Source: Pantoea allii
Lineage (GTDB): Bacteria; Pseudomonadota; Gammaproteobacteria; Enterobacterales; Enterobacteriaceae
Direction of reading: 5' to 3'
Assembly (NCBI RefSeq): GCF_002307475.1
Contig: NZ_NTMH01000032.1
Location: 166,699 to 230,698, forward strand
Length of the DNA: 64,000 bases
Of this stretch, positions 41,655-52,083 are shown in pieces. Position numbers and translations under genes: made by a program. The notes below the pieces were generated by a model. That model was not told the origin of the DNA. It searched no databases and worked only from the letters and a program-made list of their open reading frames with translations. How positions within the stretch are numbered: position 1 is the first letter of the stretch; every line of letters starts with the position of its first letter.

Positions 41655-42555
41655 TGGAGGCGTTAACAGAGCGCCAGCTTGCTGGTTAACCATCCCTGAA
41701 TACAGGCGGATAGCGTTGTCTTTATCCGTTTAAACATATTAGTGAACCCGGATGAAAACACCATTAGCAATATCACTCTGTTTTATCTTCCCGGTCGTTT
41801 TTGCGCATTGCGCAATTTTCAGCAGAGACGGTCGCGGGCATTCTTTTACGAAACATAAATTCCTACCGCTTTATTAAAAACGCAGGATGTGCAGGTCACA
41901 CATTATTTAACGCATGAACAAAGAGTGCGCTGTGCGGGTATTTATGCCGGTTTGGTATGGATCGCTGCAAACAGGCTGAGGCACCGCGTAGTCTTCACTG
42001 CCGGCGTAAACCGTGCACAGCCAGGACAACGCCGCGCGTCAGCAAGATTCATTTTTAACGTTAAAACCTGTATTCCAGTTCAGGTAAAGAGAACCTTCGC
42101 CCTGTCCTGCGCTTAATGTAAAAGGGTGCGCTGGAGACTTAATTGAATAGATGACGGCGTAAAACAAATCACGTTGTGTTATTCATGCGCCTCTTCGCAT
42201 TAGCGAAACAACGCTTCGCATTACTTTTATTTATGCACCTTACTGGTGCAACAAAGTCAATATCATTTGAAACAATTCCTTAACTTTTTGACCCTCTTCA
42301 AAGAACTGATAAATCGTCAAATTTTTAATTTATGCATTAATTATGCGTTCTTTATGCACAAAACAGCCGACCTTAAGGCAGGTAATGGGCGTTATTATTC
42401 ACTCTTATTCACCAGGAATCGATATAGCATGGGGATAATCCCTGCCTGGTCGACATCAAATTTTTTCTGGTGGTGATAAATTATGTCGGCGCGCTCAAGC
42501 GCGTGTCGTTTCCACGGTTCAACACAATAAATAACTTCGATAAGAAAGGTTTTGT
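41655..42555. other. 900-nt gap before the glutamate dehydrogenase gene
   Basis: No confident gene. A 41-codon frame at 41752-41877 begins like a signal peptide (MKTPLAISLCFIFPVVF) but has no ribosome site and a short basic remainder, so it may be a relic. 42180-42400 is AT-rich and probably holds the promoter of the downstream gene. No recognisable RNA or repeat is seen. Confidence 0.45.
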
Positions 42556-43830
42556 ATGGATAAGTTATCTTACGCGTCTGACAGTAGTACTTCAGCCTGG
42601 TCCACCTACCTACAACAAATCGATCGCGTTGCGCCTTATTTAGGCGACCTCACTCGCTGGATTGACACTTTACGTCATCCTAAACGTGCATTAATCGTTG
42701 ATATTCCTTTGCAAATGGATGACGGCTCTATTCGCCATTTTGAGGGTTATCGTGTTCAGCACAACCTGTCACGCGGTCCGGGCAAAGGCGGCATTCGCTA
42801 TCATCCCGATGTCGATTTAAATGAAGTGATGGCCCTTTCAGCCTGGATGACCATCAAATGTGCCGCCGTCAATCTGCCCTATGGTGGCGCAAAAGGCGGC
42901 ATTCGCGTTGATCCGTTCAAATTGTCTGAAGGCGAGCTTGAGCGATTAACACGCCGCTATACCAGTGAAATTGGCATCATCATTGGGCCACAGAAAGATA
43001 TTCCGGCACCGGATGTGGGCACCAACGGTAAAGTCATGGCCTGGATGATGGACACCTATTCTATGAATCTCGGCACCACCGTGACCGGCGTGGTCACAGG
43101 CAAACCTATTCACCTGGGCGGCTCTCTGGGTCGTGAAAAAGCCACAGGTCGCGGTGTATTTGTCACAGGCCGTGAAGTAGCAGGCCGTGCAGGTATTCCA
43201 ATTGAAGGCGCACGCGTTGCCGTACAGGGCTTTGGTAACGTAGGCAGTGAGGCCGCGCGGTTGTTCAGCCAGGCCGGTGCACGCGTGGTGGTGATTCAGG
43301 ATCATACCGCTACGCTGTTCAATGCCGACGGTATTGATATGGATGCGCTGACGCAATGGCAGATTGAACACAAGCAGATTGCAGGCTTTACGGGCGCGCA
43401 AAGCATTGAGAAAGACGCCTTCTGGCACACGGAAATGGATATTCTGATTCCTGCCGCCCTTGAAGGTCAAATTACCCGTGAACGTGCGGAGATTCTGAGT
43501 TGTAAGCTGGTGCTTGAAGGCGCTAATGGCCCGACCTATCCGGACGCCGATGATGTTCTGGCCAACCGCGGTGTGATTGTGGTGCCCGACGTTATCTGTA
43601 ACGCCGGTGGGGTAACCGTCAGTTACTTCGAATGGGTGCAGGATATGGCCAGCTTCTTCTGGAGCGAAGACGAAATTAACAAACGTTCAGACAAGATCAT
43701 GACGGAAGCCATGGTTCACGTTTGGGAAAAAGCAAAAGAGAAGGACTGCTCTCTGCGTACCGCAGCCTATATCGTCGCCTGTGAACGTATTCTCATGGCA
43801 CGTAAAGATCGCGGTATCTATCCAGGCTAA
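42556..43830 (+). CDS. Glu/Leu/Phe/Val dehydrogenase family, catabolic-type glutamate dehydrogenase
   Basis: The 424-residue enzyme deaminates glutamate to 2-oxoglutarate and ammonia, or the reverse. It has the substrate-binding [13 protein letters not shown], the catalytic PYGGAKGGI lysine region, IPAPDVGTN, and a Rossmann motif [17 protein letters not shown]. Length and the short motifs resemble the roughly 420-residue NAD-type enzymes of Gram-positive and some Gram-negative bacteria rather than the 447-residue NADP-type E. coli GdhA. The C-terminal [17 protein letters not shown] is typical. SD AAGAAAGG precedes the ATG. A strong terminator follows. It is likely used for amino acid catabolism, but cofactor choice is not proven. 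Confidence 0.87.
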   Translation: MDKLSYASDSSTSAWSTYLQQIDRVAPYLGDLTRWIDTLRHPKRALIVDIPLQMDDGSIRHFEGYRVQHNLSRGPGKGGIRYHPDVDLNEVMALSAWMTIKCAAVNLPYGGAKGGIRVDPFKLSEGELERLTRRYTSEIGIIIGPQKDIPAPDVGTNGKVMAWMMDTYSMNLGTTVTGVVTGKPIHLGGSLGREKATGRGVFVTGREVAGRAGIPIEGARVAVQGFGNVGSEAARLFSQAGARVVVIQDHTATLFNADGIDMDALTQWQIEHKQIAGFTGAQSIEKDAFWHTEMDILIPAALEGQITRERAEILSCKLVLEGANGPTYPDADDVLANRGVIVVPDVICNAGGVTVSYFEWVQDMASFFWSEDEINKRSDKIMTEAMVHVWEKAKEKDCSLRTAAYIVACERILMARKDRGIYPG

Positions 43831-43843
43831 TCCCCTCTAATAA

Positions 43844-43875
43844 AACAACCCGCAGCGCGCGGGTTGTTTTTATTT
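43844..43875 (+). terminator. Rho-independent terminator of the glutamate dehydrogenase gene
   Basis: AACAACCCGC pairs with GCGGGTTGTT across a 5-nt loop, followed by TTTATTTT. It is shared with the convergent chemoreceptor gene. Confidence 0.9.
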
Positions 43876-43891
43876 TCCGTTTTGCCCGATA

Positions 43892-45823
43892 TCAACGGAA
43901 CTGTTCTACCGTTTGCGCCAGCTGCTGGGCCTGGTCTTCAAGTGAACTGGCTGCCGCGGACATCTGCTGTACCAGTGCGGCGTTCTGCTGTGTCGTGCCG
44001 TCCATCTCGTTAACCGCGATCGTGACCTGACCGATACCGCGCGCCTGTTCATCTGAGGCCGACACAATCTCATCAATAATACTTTGCACAGAAGAGACAG
44101 CCTTCGTCATCTCGTGCATCGTTTTCCCCGCCTCGTTGACCAGTTTCACACCGCTTTGTACGCGAACGCTGGATTCTTCAATAAGGGCCGCGATATCTTT
44201 AACCGCGCTCGCACTGCGTTGCGCAAGATTACGAACCTCCGAGGCAACGACAGCAAATCCACGGCCCTGCTCGCCGGCACGCGCCGCCTCGACCGCCGCG
44301 TTGAGCGCAAGGATGTTAGTCTGGAAGGCAATGCTGTTGATCATGGTCGTAATATCACCAATCTTCTTCGAACTGTCATCGATCTGCGACATGGTTTGCA
44401 CCACTTGCCCAACCAGCGTTTCACCCCGGCTGGCGATAGAGGTAGCATTTTCGGTCAGATTGGTGGCTTGCTGCGCATTGTCGGCGTTCAGCCGAACCGT
44501 TGCACTGATTTGCTCCATGCTGGCCGCGGTTTCTTCCAGGGCTGCCGCCTGTTGTTCGGTGCGCGATGCCAGATCGAGGTTACCACTGGCGATCTCGCTT
44601 GCACCTTCTCGTACCGATGCGCTGGCATCTTTAATCTGACCCACAATAGATTGCAGTTGACGTTGCATCGTATGCAGAGCATAAAACAGGCTGGCATTGT
44701 CGCCGGGTGCCACCGTGATGGCGTTACTCAGCTTACCGTCCGCAACGGCCAGCGCGATTCTGGCCGCTTCGGCTGGCTCACCGCCGAGCGGGCGCATCAC
44801 TTTGCGATTGAACAATAACCCCAGGACAGCCCCAACCAGCAGAATGCTCACCAGCATCAGTCCGATGGCCCAGTAGCGTTGCCGATTCGCCGCCGCCATC
44901 ACCTGACTGACCGGTGCCACAATGCCGACGTACCAGGGCTTATCGCTGTTACCCACCGTTACCGGGTACCAGGTGTACATGGCCTTCTCACCCAGCAACG
45001 GATCGTCATGCTCCACGATCTGTTGAGTGAAATTGTCTTTCTCACCTTTCCAGGCTTTACCAGCCTCATCTTTATCTGGTGAGGAAACCACTTTACCGCT
45101 ATTAGAAAGCAGTAACGCATAGCCAGTACCCTGCCACGGCTTAATCTGATTCACTTTCTTTTGTAACGAGGCCAGGGATATATCGGAAGTAACGACCGCG
45201 TAGAGTTTGCCCTGATCGATAATGGGCGAGGCCACCGAGGTCAACAACGTCGGCACGCCGTTATAGGCATAACTGTAGGGTTCAATCAGCGTGTCTTTCT
45301 TTGTCTGCTGCGGCACCAGATAATAATCGCCCTGGCCCGGCGTCAAAAAAGAAAGTAACGGATGCATAGAATAATTACCGGACTGATCGCGGTCGACAAA
45401 CCAGGCATATCGCCCCTGAGGCGCCTGCCCTTTCTGAGTGGCAAAATCTGCGTCCCGACCATCAAAAGCATTGGGTTCAAAAATAACGGACATGGAGAGA
45501 TAGTCAGGGTTGGCCCTGAGTGTATATTCCATGATTTTGTCGGCAATTTTACGATCGTTAACGCCCGCTTTCGGTAATGCGATAAGGCTTTGCCCTAAGC
45601 TGTGCGCCATATTAAGGGCATAACTCAGCTCTTGCTGAATTTGCAGTCCACGACTTTGCGCAATCTGCTGCAGATATTTTTCCGCCAGCGTTTTTTGTTC
45701 TTTCGCCGACTGCCAGCTCAGAACACCAATTGTGACGGTAAATCCAAGCGTGATGGTTAAGCCGCCCGCCAGCAGCATCTGCGTGCGGGTACTCATCGTT
45801 TTTTTTACGGGTTGAGTGGTCAT
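43892..45823 (-). CDS. Methyl-accepting chemotaxis protein with dCACHE-type sensor
   Basis: The 643-residue receptor has an N-terminal helix (about 11-33), a periplasmic double-CACHE domain (about 40-310; [46 protein letters not shown]), a second helix (about 318-342), HAMP, and a signalling domain with the tip [31 protein letters not shown]. The PctA-like EPY...TSVASPI arrangement suggests that it senses amino acids or organic acids. It lacks the NWETF tail of the other chemoreceptor in the window. A FliA promoter lies upstream. ATG follows CAGGGG (about 9 nt). Confidence 0.94.
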   Translation of the reverse strand: MTTQPVKKTMSTRTQMLLAGGLTITLGFTVTIGVLSWQSAKEQKTLAEKYLQQIAQSRGLQIQQELSYALNMAHSLGQSLIALPKAGVNDRKIADKIMEYTLRANPDYLSMSVIFEPNAFDGRDADFATQKGQAPQGRYAWFVDRDQSGNYSMHPLLSFLTPGQGDYYLVPQQTKKDTLIEPYSYAYNGVPTLLTSVASPIIDQGKLYAVVTSDISLASLQKKVNQIKPWQGTGYALLLSNSGKVVSSPDKDEAGKAWKGEKDNFTQQIVEHDDPLLGEKAMYTWYPVTVGNSDKPWYVGIVAPVSQVMAAANRQRYWAIGLMLVSILLVGAVLGLLFNRKVMRPLGGEPAEAARIALAVADGKLSNAITVAPGDNASLFYALHTMQRQLQSIVGQIKDASASVREGASEIASGNLDLASRTEQQAAALEETAASMEQISATVRLNADNAQQATNLTENATSIASRGETLVGQVVQTMSQIDDSSKKIGDITTMINSIAFQTNILALNAAVEAARAGEQGRGFAVVASEVRNLAQRSASAVKDIAALIEESSVRVQSGVKLVNEAGKTMHEMTKAVSSVQSIIDEIVSASDEQARGIGQVTIAVNEMDGTTQQNAALVQQMSAAASSLEDQAQQLAQTVEQFR

Positions 45824-45895
45824 ACTGATTCCCCTGGAATATACCGGCTAAATTGACCACCCTGTCAGATACAATCTGTCGTGTCCCTGGAAGAA

Positions 45896-45922
45896 CTATC
45901 GGCGTGTCATAAATGAACTTTA
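45896..45922 (-). promoter_or_regulatory. Sigma-28 (FliA) promoter of the dCACHE chemoreceptor
   Basis: On the minus strand TAAAGTTC (45922-45915), 11 nt, then GCCGATAG (45903-45896). One mismatch in each element relative to the FliA consensus with exact spacing. It lies about 75 nt upstream of the start codon. Confidence 0.87.
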
Positions 45923-45982
45923 ATAAGATTGATGCATACCCGCGCCGGATCACATAGCCCGTCGAACGTAACGTGAGGAAGT

Positions 45983-46321
45983 ATGATTTCAAAAGACAAC
46001 GCGGAACATTATGTGTGGGGAAATAACTGTGATGGCTGGCATTTTGTGAAAAGCCAGGATCTGAGCATTATTTATGAGCATATGCCGCCCGCCACCTCTG
46101 AAACACGGCACGTTCACAGCCGCGCCCGTCAGTTCTTTTTTATCCTTGAGGGCCAGCTGACGATGGAAATTGAGGGCGTTGTACATTGCCTGCAGGCTCA
46201 GCAGGGGATTGAAATTCCGCCGGGAGCCCGTCACCAGGCACGAAACGACAGCAGTGACAGCGTCACTTTTTTAGTCATCTCCCAGCCTACCACGCGAGGC
46301 GATCGCACAGATTTAACCTGA
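45983..46321 (+). CDS. Small cupin protein
   Basis: The 112-residue single-domain cupin has SETRHVHSRARQFFFILEGQLTMEIEG (motif 1, with His and Arg/Gln at metal positions) and GIEIPPGARHQARNDS (motif 2). It has no signal peptide. Related proteins bind metal and a small organic ligand, and many are sensors or isomerases of unknown substrate. It is divergent from the chemoreceptor gene; co-regulation is possible but not shown. SD GAGGAAGT lies just before the ATG. Confidence 0.82.
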   Translation: MISKDNAEHYVWGNNCDGWHFVKSQDLSIIYEHMPPATSETRHVHSRARQFFFILEGQLTMEIEGVVHCLQAQQGIEIPPGARHQARNDSSDSVTFLVISQPTTRGDRTDLT

Positions 46322-46630
46322 GTTACTGACGGGAAATGCGCATCAATCCATTACTAATATCGATAGTATTGATGTGAAACAATACCGCATCAGGAATAAT
46401 ATGTCAGTTTATGTCACCCCTTTGACAGGACATACCTGAACCGGAAATTCACCATGCTTAACAAACCAGGCAGGTTTCATGGCTATGCGCTTTGCCTGAC
46501 GTGCATTGCCAGATATCTTCATCACTATGCTTTTGCCGTGACGCACTTGATACGCTAATGACTGACATACAAAACATTTTTGCGGAAGTGAGTTACGAAT
46601 GATATCAGAACGCGAGAGACGTAAAGCGGT
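46322..46630. other. 310-nt gap, no gene seen
   Basis: No supported frame on either strand. The cupin transcript may end here, but I see no clear terminator. The hairpin at 46631-46654 belongs to yebG. Confidence 0.5.
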
Positions 46631-46654
46631 ACGCTGGAAGCTGACTTCCAGCGT
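46631..46654. terminator. Hairpin after yebG
   Basis: ACGCTGGAAG-CTGA-CTTCCAGCGT, a perfect 10-bp stem 7 nt after the yebG stop. No good T tract. Confidence 0.6.
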
Positions 46655-46660
46655 AAAGGA

Positions 46661-46987
46661 TCAGGCGGCTTTAACGGCACGCACCTTTTTGTCGTTTTGA
46701 GCAGGAGAATCAGCATCCGCAACATCCGTTGCGCTGTCGACCGTTACGGACTCGGGTAACTTACTGGTGCGAAGGATATGTTGCACCGCCTCTTTTTGTT
46801 CTGCCAGCAACAAGCCTAATGATTCAGCCTGCGATTCGTCCATATCAGCCTGATGCGTCAGCAGCCAGTCGGTGAAGGCTTCCGCCATATCCAGCATCTT
46901 GTCGTAGGCATCAGCCTCTTTTTTATTGGCAAATGTCATCTTCTCTTCACCTTTTCTGACCACTACAAATTTTGTTTCGACAGCCAT
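46661..46987 (-). CDS. yebG: DNA-damage-inducible protein YebG
   Basis: The 108-residue protein starts MAVETKFVVVRKGEEKMTFANKKEADAYDKMLDMAEAF, which is clearly YebG, a small acidic SOS-induced protein of unknown biochemical role. Start 46987 is chosen by homology; an upstream in-frame extension to 47062 would run through the LexA box and is not plausible. The protein has the usual helix with LLLAEQKEAVQHIL, and a variable Asp/Ala-rich C-terminus slightly longer than in E. coli. A canonical LexA site overlaps its promoter. Confidence 0.93.
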   Translation of the reverse strand: MAVETKFVVVRKGEEKMTFANKKEADAYDKMLDMAEAFTDWLLTHQADMDESQAESLGLLLAEQKEAVQHILRTSKLPESVTVDSATDVADADSPAQNDKKVRAVKAA

Positions 46988-47005
46988 AGTTTTTGCCCTC
47001 AGGTA

Positions 47006-47021
47006 CTGTGTATTTATACAG
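47006..47021 (-). promoter_or_regulatory. LexA (SOS) box of yebG
   Basis: CTGTATAAATACACAG on the minus strand has the exact CTGT-N8-ACAG form with an AT-rich centre, 19 nt upstream of the yebG start. LexA should repress and DNA damage should induce the gene. Confidence 0.93.
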
Positions 47022-47124
47022 TCTATCACAGTAGTCCGCGTTTTCCAGAGAAGAATAAACACAACCGCTAAGACGGAGGTCGTCCGCCGTTTTTACCGCG
47101 CACCGGTTGAACTGGTCTCGGTTA

Positions 47125-47919
47125 TCAAGCCAGTAGCTCTTCCATAAAGTCAGCCAGGGCTTTGCGGGGATCGTCCTCTTCTGACACGATCATTTCGATG
47201 CCCCACTGACCCAAGACCTCTTTTGCCACCGGGTTATTGCGATTAGTAAAGAGGTAGGACTTAGGGCGTGCGGTGGCCAGCCCAGTGCGTCCCCACATTT
47301 TCGTCAGGCGATAAAACAACAGACGAATATTAAAATCACTGATGCTGTAACCCACAAATAATACGGAATTGCCCATCACATCATGCGTCAGCTTGATATC
47401 CAGTGGCGAATCAAAGTAGAGGCGCTCAAAATAGCTACTTTCATCTAAAACAATGGAGGTATCGTCGTCGAAATCACCATGAAGTTTGATGATATGGCGC
47501 TTATCTTCCGTTAATGAGACCAAGTCAGCCGCGTTAGCCACTTTAAAATAGGGTACGCCGTGCGCCTCGTGCGCAGCCTCTAACCACCGGTCATAGTTGG
47601 TGGTATAAATACGGGAGAAATTGCCCTGAGTAATCATGGTATGAATTTCAGAGCTACGGACATCGATATCCGGCCGATGCCATTCGCGGTCCATCCAACT
47701 TCTTAACGGGCCAAGCGATCCTTTTTTCTGCTTGTAGTACTCCGCCAGAGAGAGATGCGTCCCATAGGTATTAAAAATCTTGGGATCGTAACCCAGCTCG
47801 TTAGCCAGATGGGCGATGAGTTCATGCCATTCCGGCAGGCCGAGATTGCGGGAAAGGCCCGCACCGGCAAACAGTATCAGCTTACCGGAATCATAAGCCC
47901 GTTTTAGTTCAGGTTTCAT
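47125..47919 (-). CDS. SIR2-like protein, probable NAD-depleting defence effector
   Basis: The 264-residue protein has a SIR2-like (SIR2_2 type) fold: ILFAGAGLSRNLGLPEW (GAGxS at 19-23), TTNYDRWLE with Asn108, KLHGDF with His147, and a C-terminal VLFVGYSISDFNIRLLF. These are the NAD-binding and catalytic residues of bacterial SIR2 domains, which in anti-phage systems (DSR, Thoeris-type, SIR2-HerA, Kongming) destroy NAD+ and halt infected cells. The start overlaps the end of the upstream HAM1-like gene by 4 nt (ATGA), so the pair forms one unit. No transmembrane segment is present. As part of a two-gene module it is best read as the killer component. Confidence 0.85.
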   Translation of the reverse strand: MKPELKRAYDSGKLILFAGAGLSRNLGLPEWHELIAHLANELGYDPKIFNTYGTHLSLAEYYKQKKGSLGPLRSWMDREWHRPDIDVRSSEIHTMITQGNFSRIYTTNYDRWLEAAHEAHGVPYFKVANAADLVSLTEDKRHIIKLHGDFDDDTSIVLDESSYFERLYFDSPLDIKLTHDVMGNSVLFVGYSISDFNIRLLFYRLTKMWGRTGLATARPKSYLFTNRNNPVAKEVLGQWGIEMIVSEEDDPRKALADFMEELLA

Positions 47920-48476
47920 GCCACGCCTCGTGCGGTTTTCAGGAAGGACGCGAAGCGGTCCAGCGCAATGCGACGGTTTGAAATTTCGTTTTTCTTGTCG
48001 CCCATCTCAGCAAAGGTTTGGTCGTAACCTTCGGGGATAAAGACGCAATCCCACTGAAATCCCCGGGGACCCGCAGGCTTTGGCGCTATCGTCCCACGCA
48101 ATTCACCGTAAAACTGATACATTTTGCGCCCATCACAATAGCCAAGTACCGTTTTGGCCGTGACACCCTGGCTGTCCAGCCCGTTAACCAGGGAGGCAAA
48201 ACGGTCGGCATCCAGTCGGTTCCAGAAAATACGCGTCAGACCGGCTGGCAGGCCATTCAGACCATCCAGATAAAGCCCGGTATGCTCTACGAAAAGAGGA
48301 CGTCCTATAATAGAAAAAGCTTTGGTCAGCTTATCGCGGACTAAATCCAGCTCGTTCTCCGTTTGAATTTCTTCTATGCGACGTGCGATCGGTAATACTT
48401 CTACGCCCACTGGCTCCAGTATTCCGCGAACCTCTGCCAGTTTTTGTTCATTGGCCGAAAGGAATCTGATTTTCAT
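47916..48476 (-). CDS. HAM1/ITPase-like protein, probable nucleotide sensor
   Basis: The 186-residue protein has the Ham1/RdgB fold: FLSANEQKLAEVRGIL at the start, the strand-helix VEHTGLYLDGLNGLPAG, RGFQWDCVFIPEGYDQTFAEMG and KNEISNRRIALDRF near the end. It aligns best with ITPA-type enzymes that hydrolyse dITP/XTP. Two catalytic positions differ: the ED(T/S)(G/C)L acid is His65 here (VEHTGL), and the base-recognition SHR is SNR (166-168). Binding without efficient hydrolysis would suit a sensor. It is tightly coupled to the SIR2-like gene. A Kongming KomB-like role (binding dITP) is inferred; a KomA deaminase is not adjacent. SD GGAAGAAG precedes ATG. Confidence 0.82.
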   Translation of the reverse strand: MKIRFLSANEQKLAEVRGILEPVGVEVLPIARRIEEIQTENELDLVRDKLTKAFSIIGRPLFVEHTGLYLDGLNGLPAGLTRIFWNRLDADRFASLVNGLDSQGVTAKTVLGYCDGRKMYQFYGELRGTIAPKPAGPRGFQWDCVFIPEGYDQTFAEMGDKKNEISNRRIALDRFASFLKTARGVA

Positions 48477-48693
48477 ACTTCTTCCAGGTTAATTAGTTTG
48501 CCTCAAACAGCACCATGATAGCGGCAGAACACAGGGTTAACGCTGGTCAGTGTAGCGCAAATCCGGGGCTTTCTGACGTGAAGATTGCATCAAAACGTGA
48601 TGGATCATGGATTTGCAGTTGGCAGAGGCGAGCAAAACACTGATTGCTGAAAGCGCCTCGCATGAGGCGCGTATTGAAGAGACTGTAGACTGT

Positions 48694-50906
48694 TCAGAAG
48701 CGATAGCTGGCGGTAACAGACACGTTACGGGGTTCGCCGTAAACGATGTCTCCCGCAACGTTGGTGTCATAGGTTTTATCAAAAAGGTTATTGATGTTGC
48801 CCTGGACAGCAAAATTTTTAGTGACCTGATAGCGGCTGAACACATTCACTAAGGCATAACTCCCCTGCTCTGCACGCCATGTCCCCTTGCCTTCTGGTGC
48901 GGAGTTATCACTCCAGACATGGGTTTGCCATTTCACACCGCCGCCTACCGTCAGGTCAGGCAGCATGGATAAACGGTAGCTTGTAAAGACGCTCAACTGC
49001 GTTCGTGGCAGATCGGGCTTTAACGCCGTGCCCTCTCGCTGTTCTGCAATATAACGGGTGCCACCCAATGTCATTTGCCAGTTATCGGTTATTGCGCCAT
49101 TAATTTCAAACTCGACCCCGCGGCTGACCGTGCCATTTTTACCTTCATAAGCTGACTCAGTGGTGCCCGGAATAATACGTCCCGTTGTTTGCGCGACATT
49201 ATCCAGCTCGGCACGAAACACCGATAACGACGTCGTTAAACGGCTGTCGAACCAGTCAGATTTGACGCCCGCTTCGTAATTTTTACCCATAACCGGTGCC
49301 AGATAGGCGCCTGAGATATCACGATAGGATTGTGGTTGAAACACAGAGGTGTAGCTGGCGTACGTTGACCAGTTCTCATCAATGTCATAAATCAAACCGG
49401 CATAAGGCGTGATATTTTTTTTTCCATATCATTGGTCAGGGTGTTTTTGCTCCAACGGGTATAACGCGCGCCCAGTATCAGATTTAGCGGATCGGCGACT
49501 GAAATACGTGTCGCAAGGTAACCTGAAGTTTGGCGGGTAATATCCTGTTGGGATAGCGTGCGTGGCTCCCAGTCCGTTTCCGGGAACTGACCATCAAAGA
49601 GATTGAAGTCACCTAATTCCGCTGAAGAGATATTGGCAAAGGTACCGTAATAGGTGTTTTTCTGCCTGCTGTAGCTGACACCCAGCATTAATTCGTGGTT
49701 ACGTCCGAAGAGTTGATAAGGGCCACTGGCAAAGGTGTCGACGGCATCGACTTTACGTTTTGCCGAATTATATCCCGTGCCGCCTACGACAGGATAATCC
49801 GCATAAGGCGAAACGCCTGCGCCGGTATTTTTGTCGAAATAGCCAGCGATATACATCATTTTACTGTTAAGCGTGGACTGGTCGTGCGTTCCGTTTAATG
49901 TCCATTGCCAGCCGCTGTCAAAGGTGTGTTTCAGCCGGGCAAAGAGCTTTCTGCTCTCTTTATCGTTATAAGTCCAGTCAGGCGCGGTATTAAAGCCGCG
50001 ACGGTAATCAGTTTTTGTACCATCGGTATACCAGCGAGGCAGTCCGCCCCACATTGGGCTGTCAGTATTGAGTTGCTGAAATTCATAGCCCGCAGAAACG
50101 GTGGTGGTATTATTCAGGTCCGCATCGATCACGCCATAGATAAATTTCTTTTCCGCGCCATACCGCTCAACAAAACTGTTATTGTCCTGGTAACCCGCAA
50201 TCACTCTGCCCCGCACATTGCCTGACGCTGTCAGCGGTGACTGTACGTCCATGACGTAACGCTGCTTATTCCTGCTGCCGAAACTGGAAGACACCTCTCC
50301 CTCTGGCTGACGGCTGTCAGCATGTTTACGCACCATATTAACGGCCGCTGAAGGATTGCCTGCCCCGGTCAATAACCCGTTTGCGCCCCTGACCACTTCA
50401 ATATGTTCGTACAGTGCGCTATCGGTTTGTGCATCGCCCAGATTCCAGCGCTCTTCAAATACGGTGGGAATACCGTCAATCAGATAATTATCGATTAAAA
50501 ACCCGCGAGAATAATAGGTCTTGCGATCCATATCCGCGGTGCTGGTCTGAATGGCTGTCGTATTATCCAGAACGTCATTCAGTGACTGGAGCTGTTGGTC
50601 CTTCATCCGCTGCTCACTGATAATGCTGACGGATTGGGGGATATCACGTACCGTCGAAAGCAATTTATTGCCCGCCCGGGTTACCGGAACGCTGTAATCC
50701 GACGCTGTGTTTTCGACGACAGGGGGTTCAGCAGCCGTGACGATGAGTGTTTGGTTATTCACTGCCGAAACAGGCGCTGTCGTTGCAAACACGTTGTGTG
50801 ACACGATCCCAGTAATTAACGTCGTCAAAAGTGAATAGCGAGAGGGAACCAGAGGGAAAATCGACTGCAGGCGATCCCGTTGAACATGAAGTGTACTCAA
50901 AAGCAT
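48694..50906 (-). pseudogene. fhuE: FhuE-type siderophore receptor with a single-base frameshift
   Basis: This outer-membrane TonB-dependent receptor would import ferric coprogen or rhodotorulate. Both halves match FhuE closely: DYSVPVTRAGNKLLSTVRDIPQSVSIISEQRM plug, LYEHIEVVRGANGLLTGAGNPSAAVNMVRKHA, GGLPRWYTDG, and the C-terminal NLFDKTYDTNVAGDIVYGEPRNVSVTASYRF. Start 50906 (MLLSTLHVQRD) is preferred to 50972. A minus-strand run of nine A at about 49416-49424 shifts the frame after NDMEKK; with ten A the frame continues NITPYAGLIYDI as in FhuE. Either the gene is recently broken, the run is slippery or phase-variable, or it is a sequencing error. A Fur-like box lies upstream. Confidence 0.9.
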
Positions 50907-51033
50907 TGTAAACGCCTCGTTTTCGTTTTTTATTTGCCACTGCAGCGAATCAGTCCCCAAAAACTGCCGCACAGCCTGAGCATTATGAATAAGTCAAAAG
51001 CCATCAAACACAAAAGCAAATGAGAAATATACG

Positions 51034-51052
51034 CATTTAGATTATCATTGCA
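51034..51052 (-). promoter_or_regulatory. Probable Fur box upstream of fhuE
   Basis: On the minus strand TGCAATGATAATCTAAATG matches 12 of 19 positions of the Fur consensus, including the core AATGATAATC. It lies about 130 nt before the fhuE start. Confidence 0.65.
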
Positions 51053-52083
51053 AGTTATTGTTAATATTTATAAGTAATGATTCCAGAAAAGCTGAAAGGA
51101 GTACGGCATTGATAACGCGGAAGTTTTGCTGAAAGATGAGGTGTAGGGTCACCAGACAAAGGCCACAACAACACAGGCGTTTTTAAAAGGCTGGTAATTT
51201 ATTGTACGGCGAGTGATGTCATCTTATGAATAAAATGATTGCCGGGTTCCACTCCTGTTTTGATTTCAGTCCCCCGGAGAATGCCTGGGTAAATGCCAGG
51301 AAAAATCCCATCGGGTTTCCGCTGCGATATAGGTATAACGTTATCTAAAGCGGTTATTAGTGATTGAATTTTTATTCTGTCTTAACCTTATTGGCGCTTC
51401 GCTTATGATTTAGCTCGCCATACTTATGGCTGTGATACAGTGTGATTAACTGTCAGGCCAGCATAAGACGTCATGTATGTCACGTTTGACGCCTCTGTTA
51501 GGCACAAAAAATGTATTGATATTGGGTTCCGGCTGGATGAGACGTTTATACCTCGTTCAAAAAAAAGCCGCGATAAAAGAGCCAATGGGCTAAGCCAATT
51601 TGAAGCAGATTCCAACATGAATATCAGGGTTTACTTATGACAAATGTCGCTGTCAGCGACAGGCATTTTGGTGCATTCTGACGATGCGAATGTTTTTCTA
51701 TTAAATGGCAGATATTATTCACTATACGTTATCATTTTTCTGCGGCGCCGATGAAACCCGTTATCTTAAGGGATCTGCACTACTACTGGCAGAGGCAAGA
51801 TAGCTTTAGGTTATGATTTAATTGATTTTTCTATTTATAAATAAAGTTTATAATACGTCTTGCGCAGAAGATGCTCACTCCTGAGCATGGCTGTGCTGCC
51901 TAAATAGGGTTTATAACATCAATGTTTTTTTAATACGTTATGTCTGCTTGCGCCCCAAAGAAGTGGTAATAATCCTAACAGTAACAAATTTGTACATTTC
52001 AGACTGAAGAGATATTTCCTTCCTGGAATATTTTTCGTAGAATGACCCTGTTTAAATATTCGCTGTAATTTAAGGATTAATCA
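51053..52083. other. 1-kb AT-rich gap upstream of the H-NS paralogue
   Basis: No gene is supported. A 17-nt near-perfect palindrome TGTCGCTG-T-CAGCGACA lies at 51645-51661. The stretch 51790-52080 is strongly AT-rich with TTTATAAATAAAG and TATAAT (51849-51854), as expected for a promoter bound by H-NS itself. The long gap may be island DNA without genes. Confidence 0.5.

Noticed and set aside
41752..41877. 41-aa peptide with signal-peptide-like start
   Set aside because: No Shine-Dalgarno sequence and a short unremarkable basic remainder; not strong enough to call a gene.
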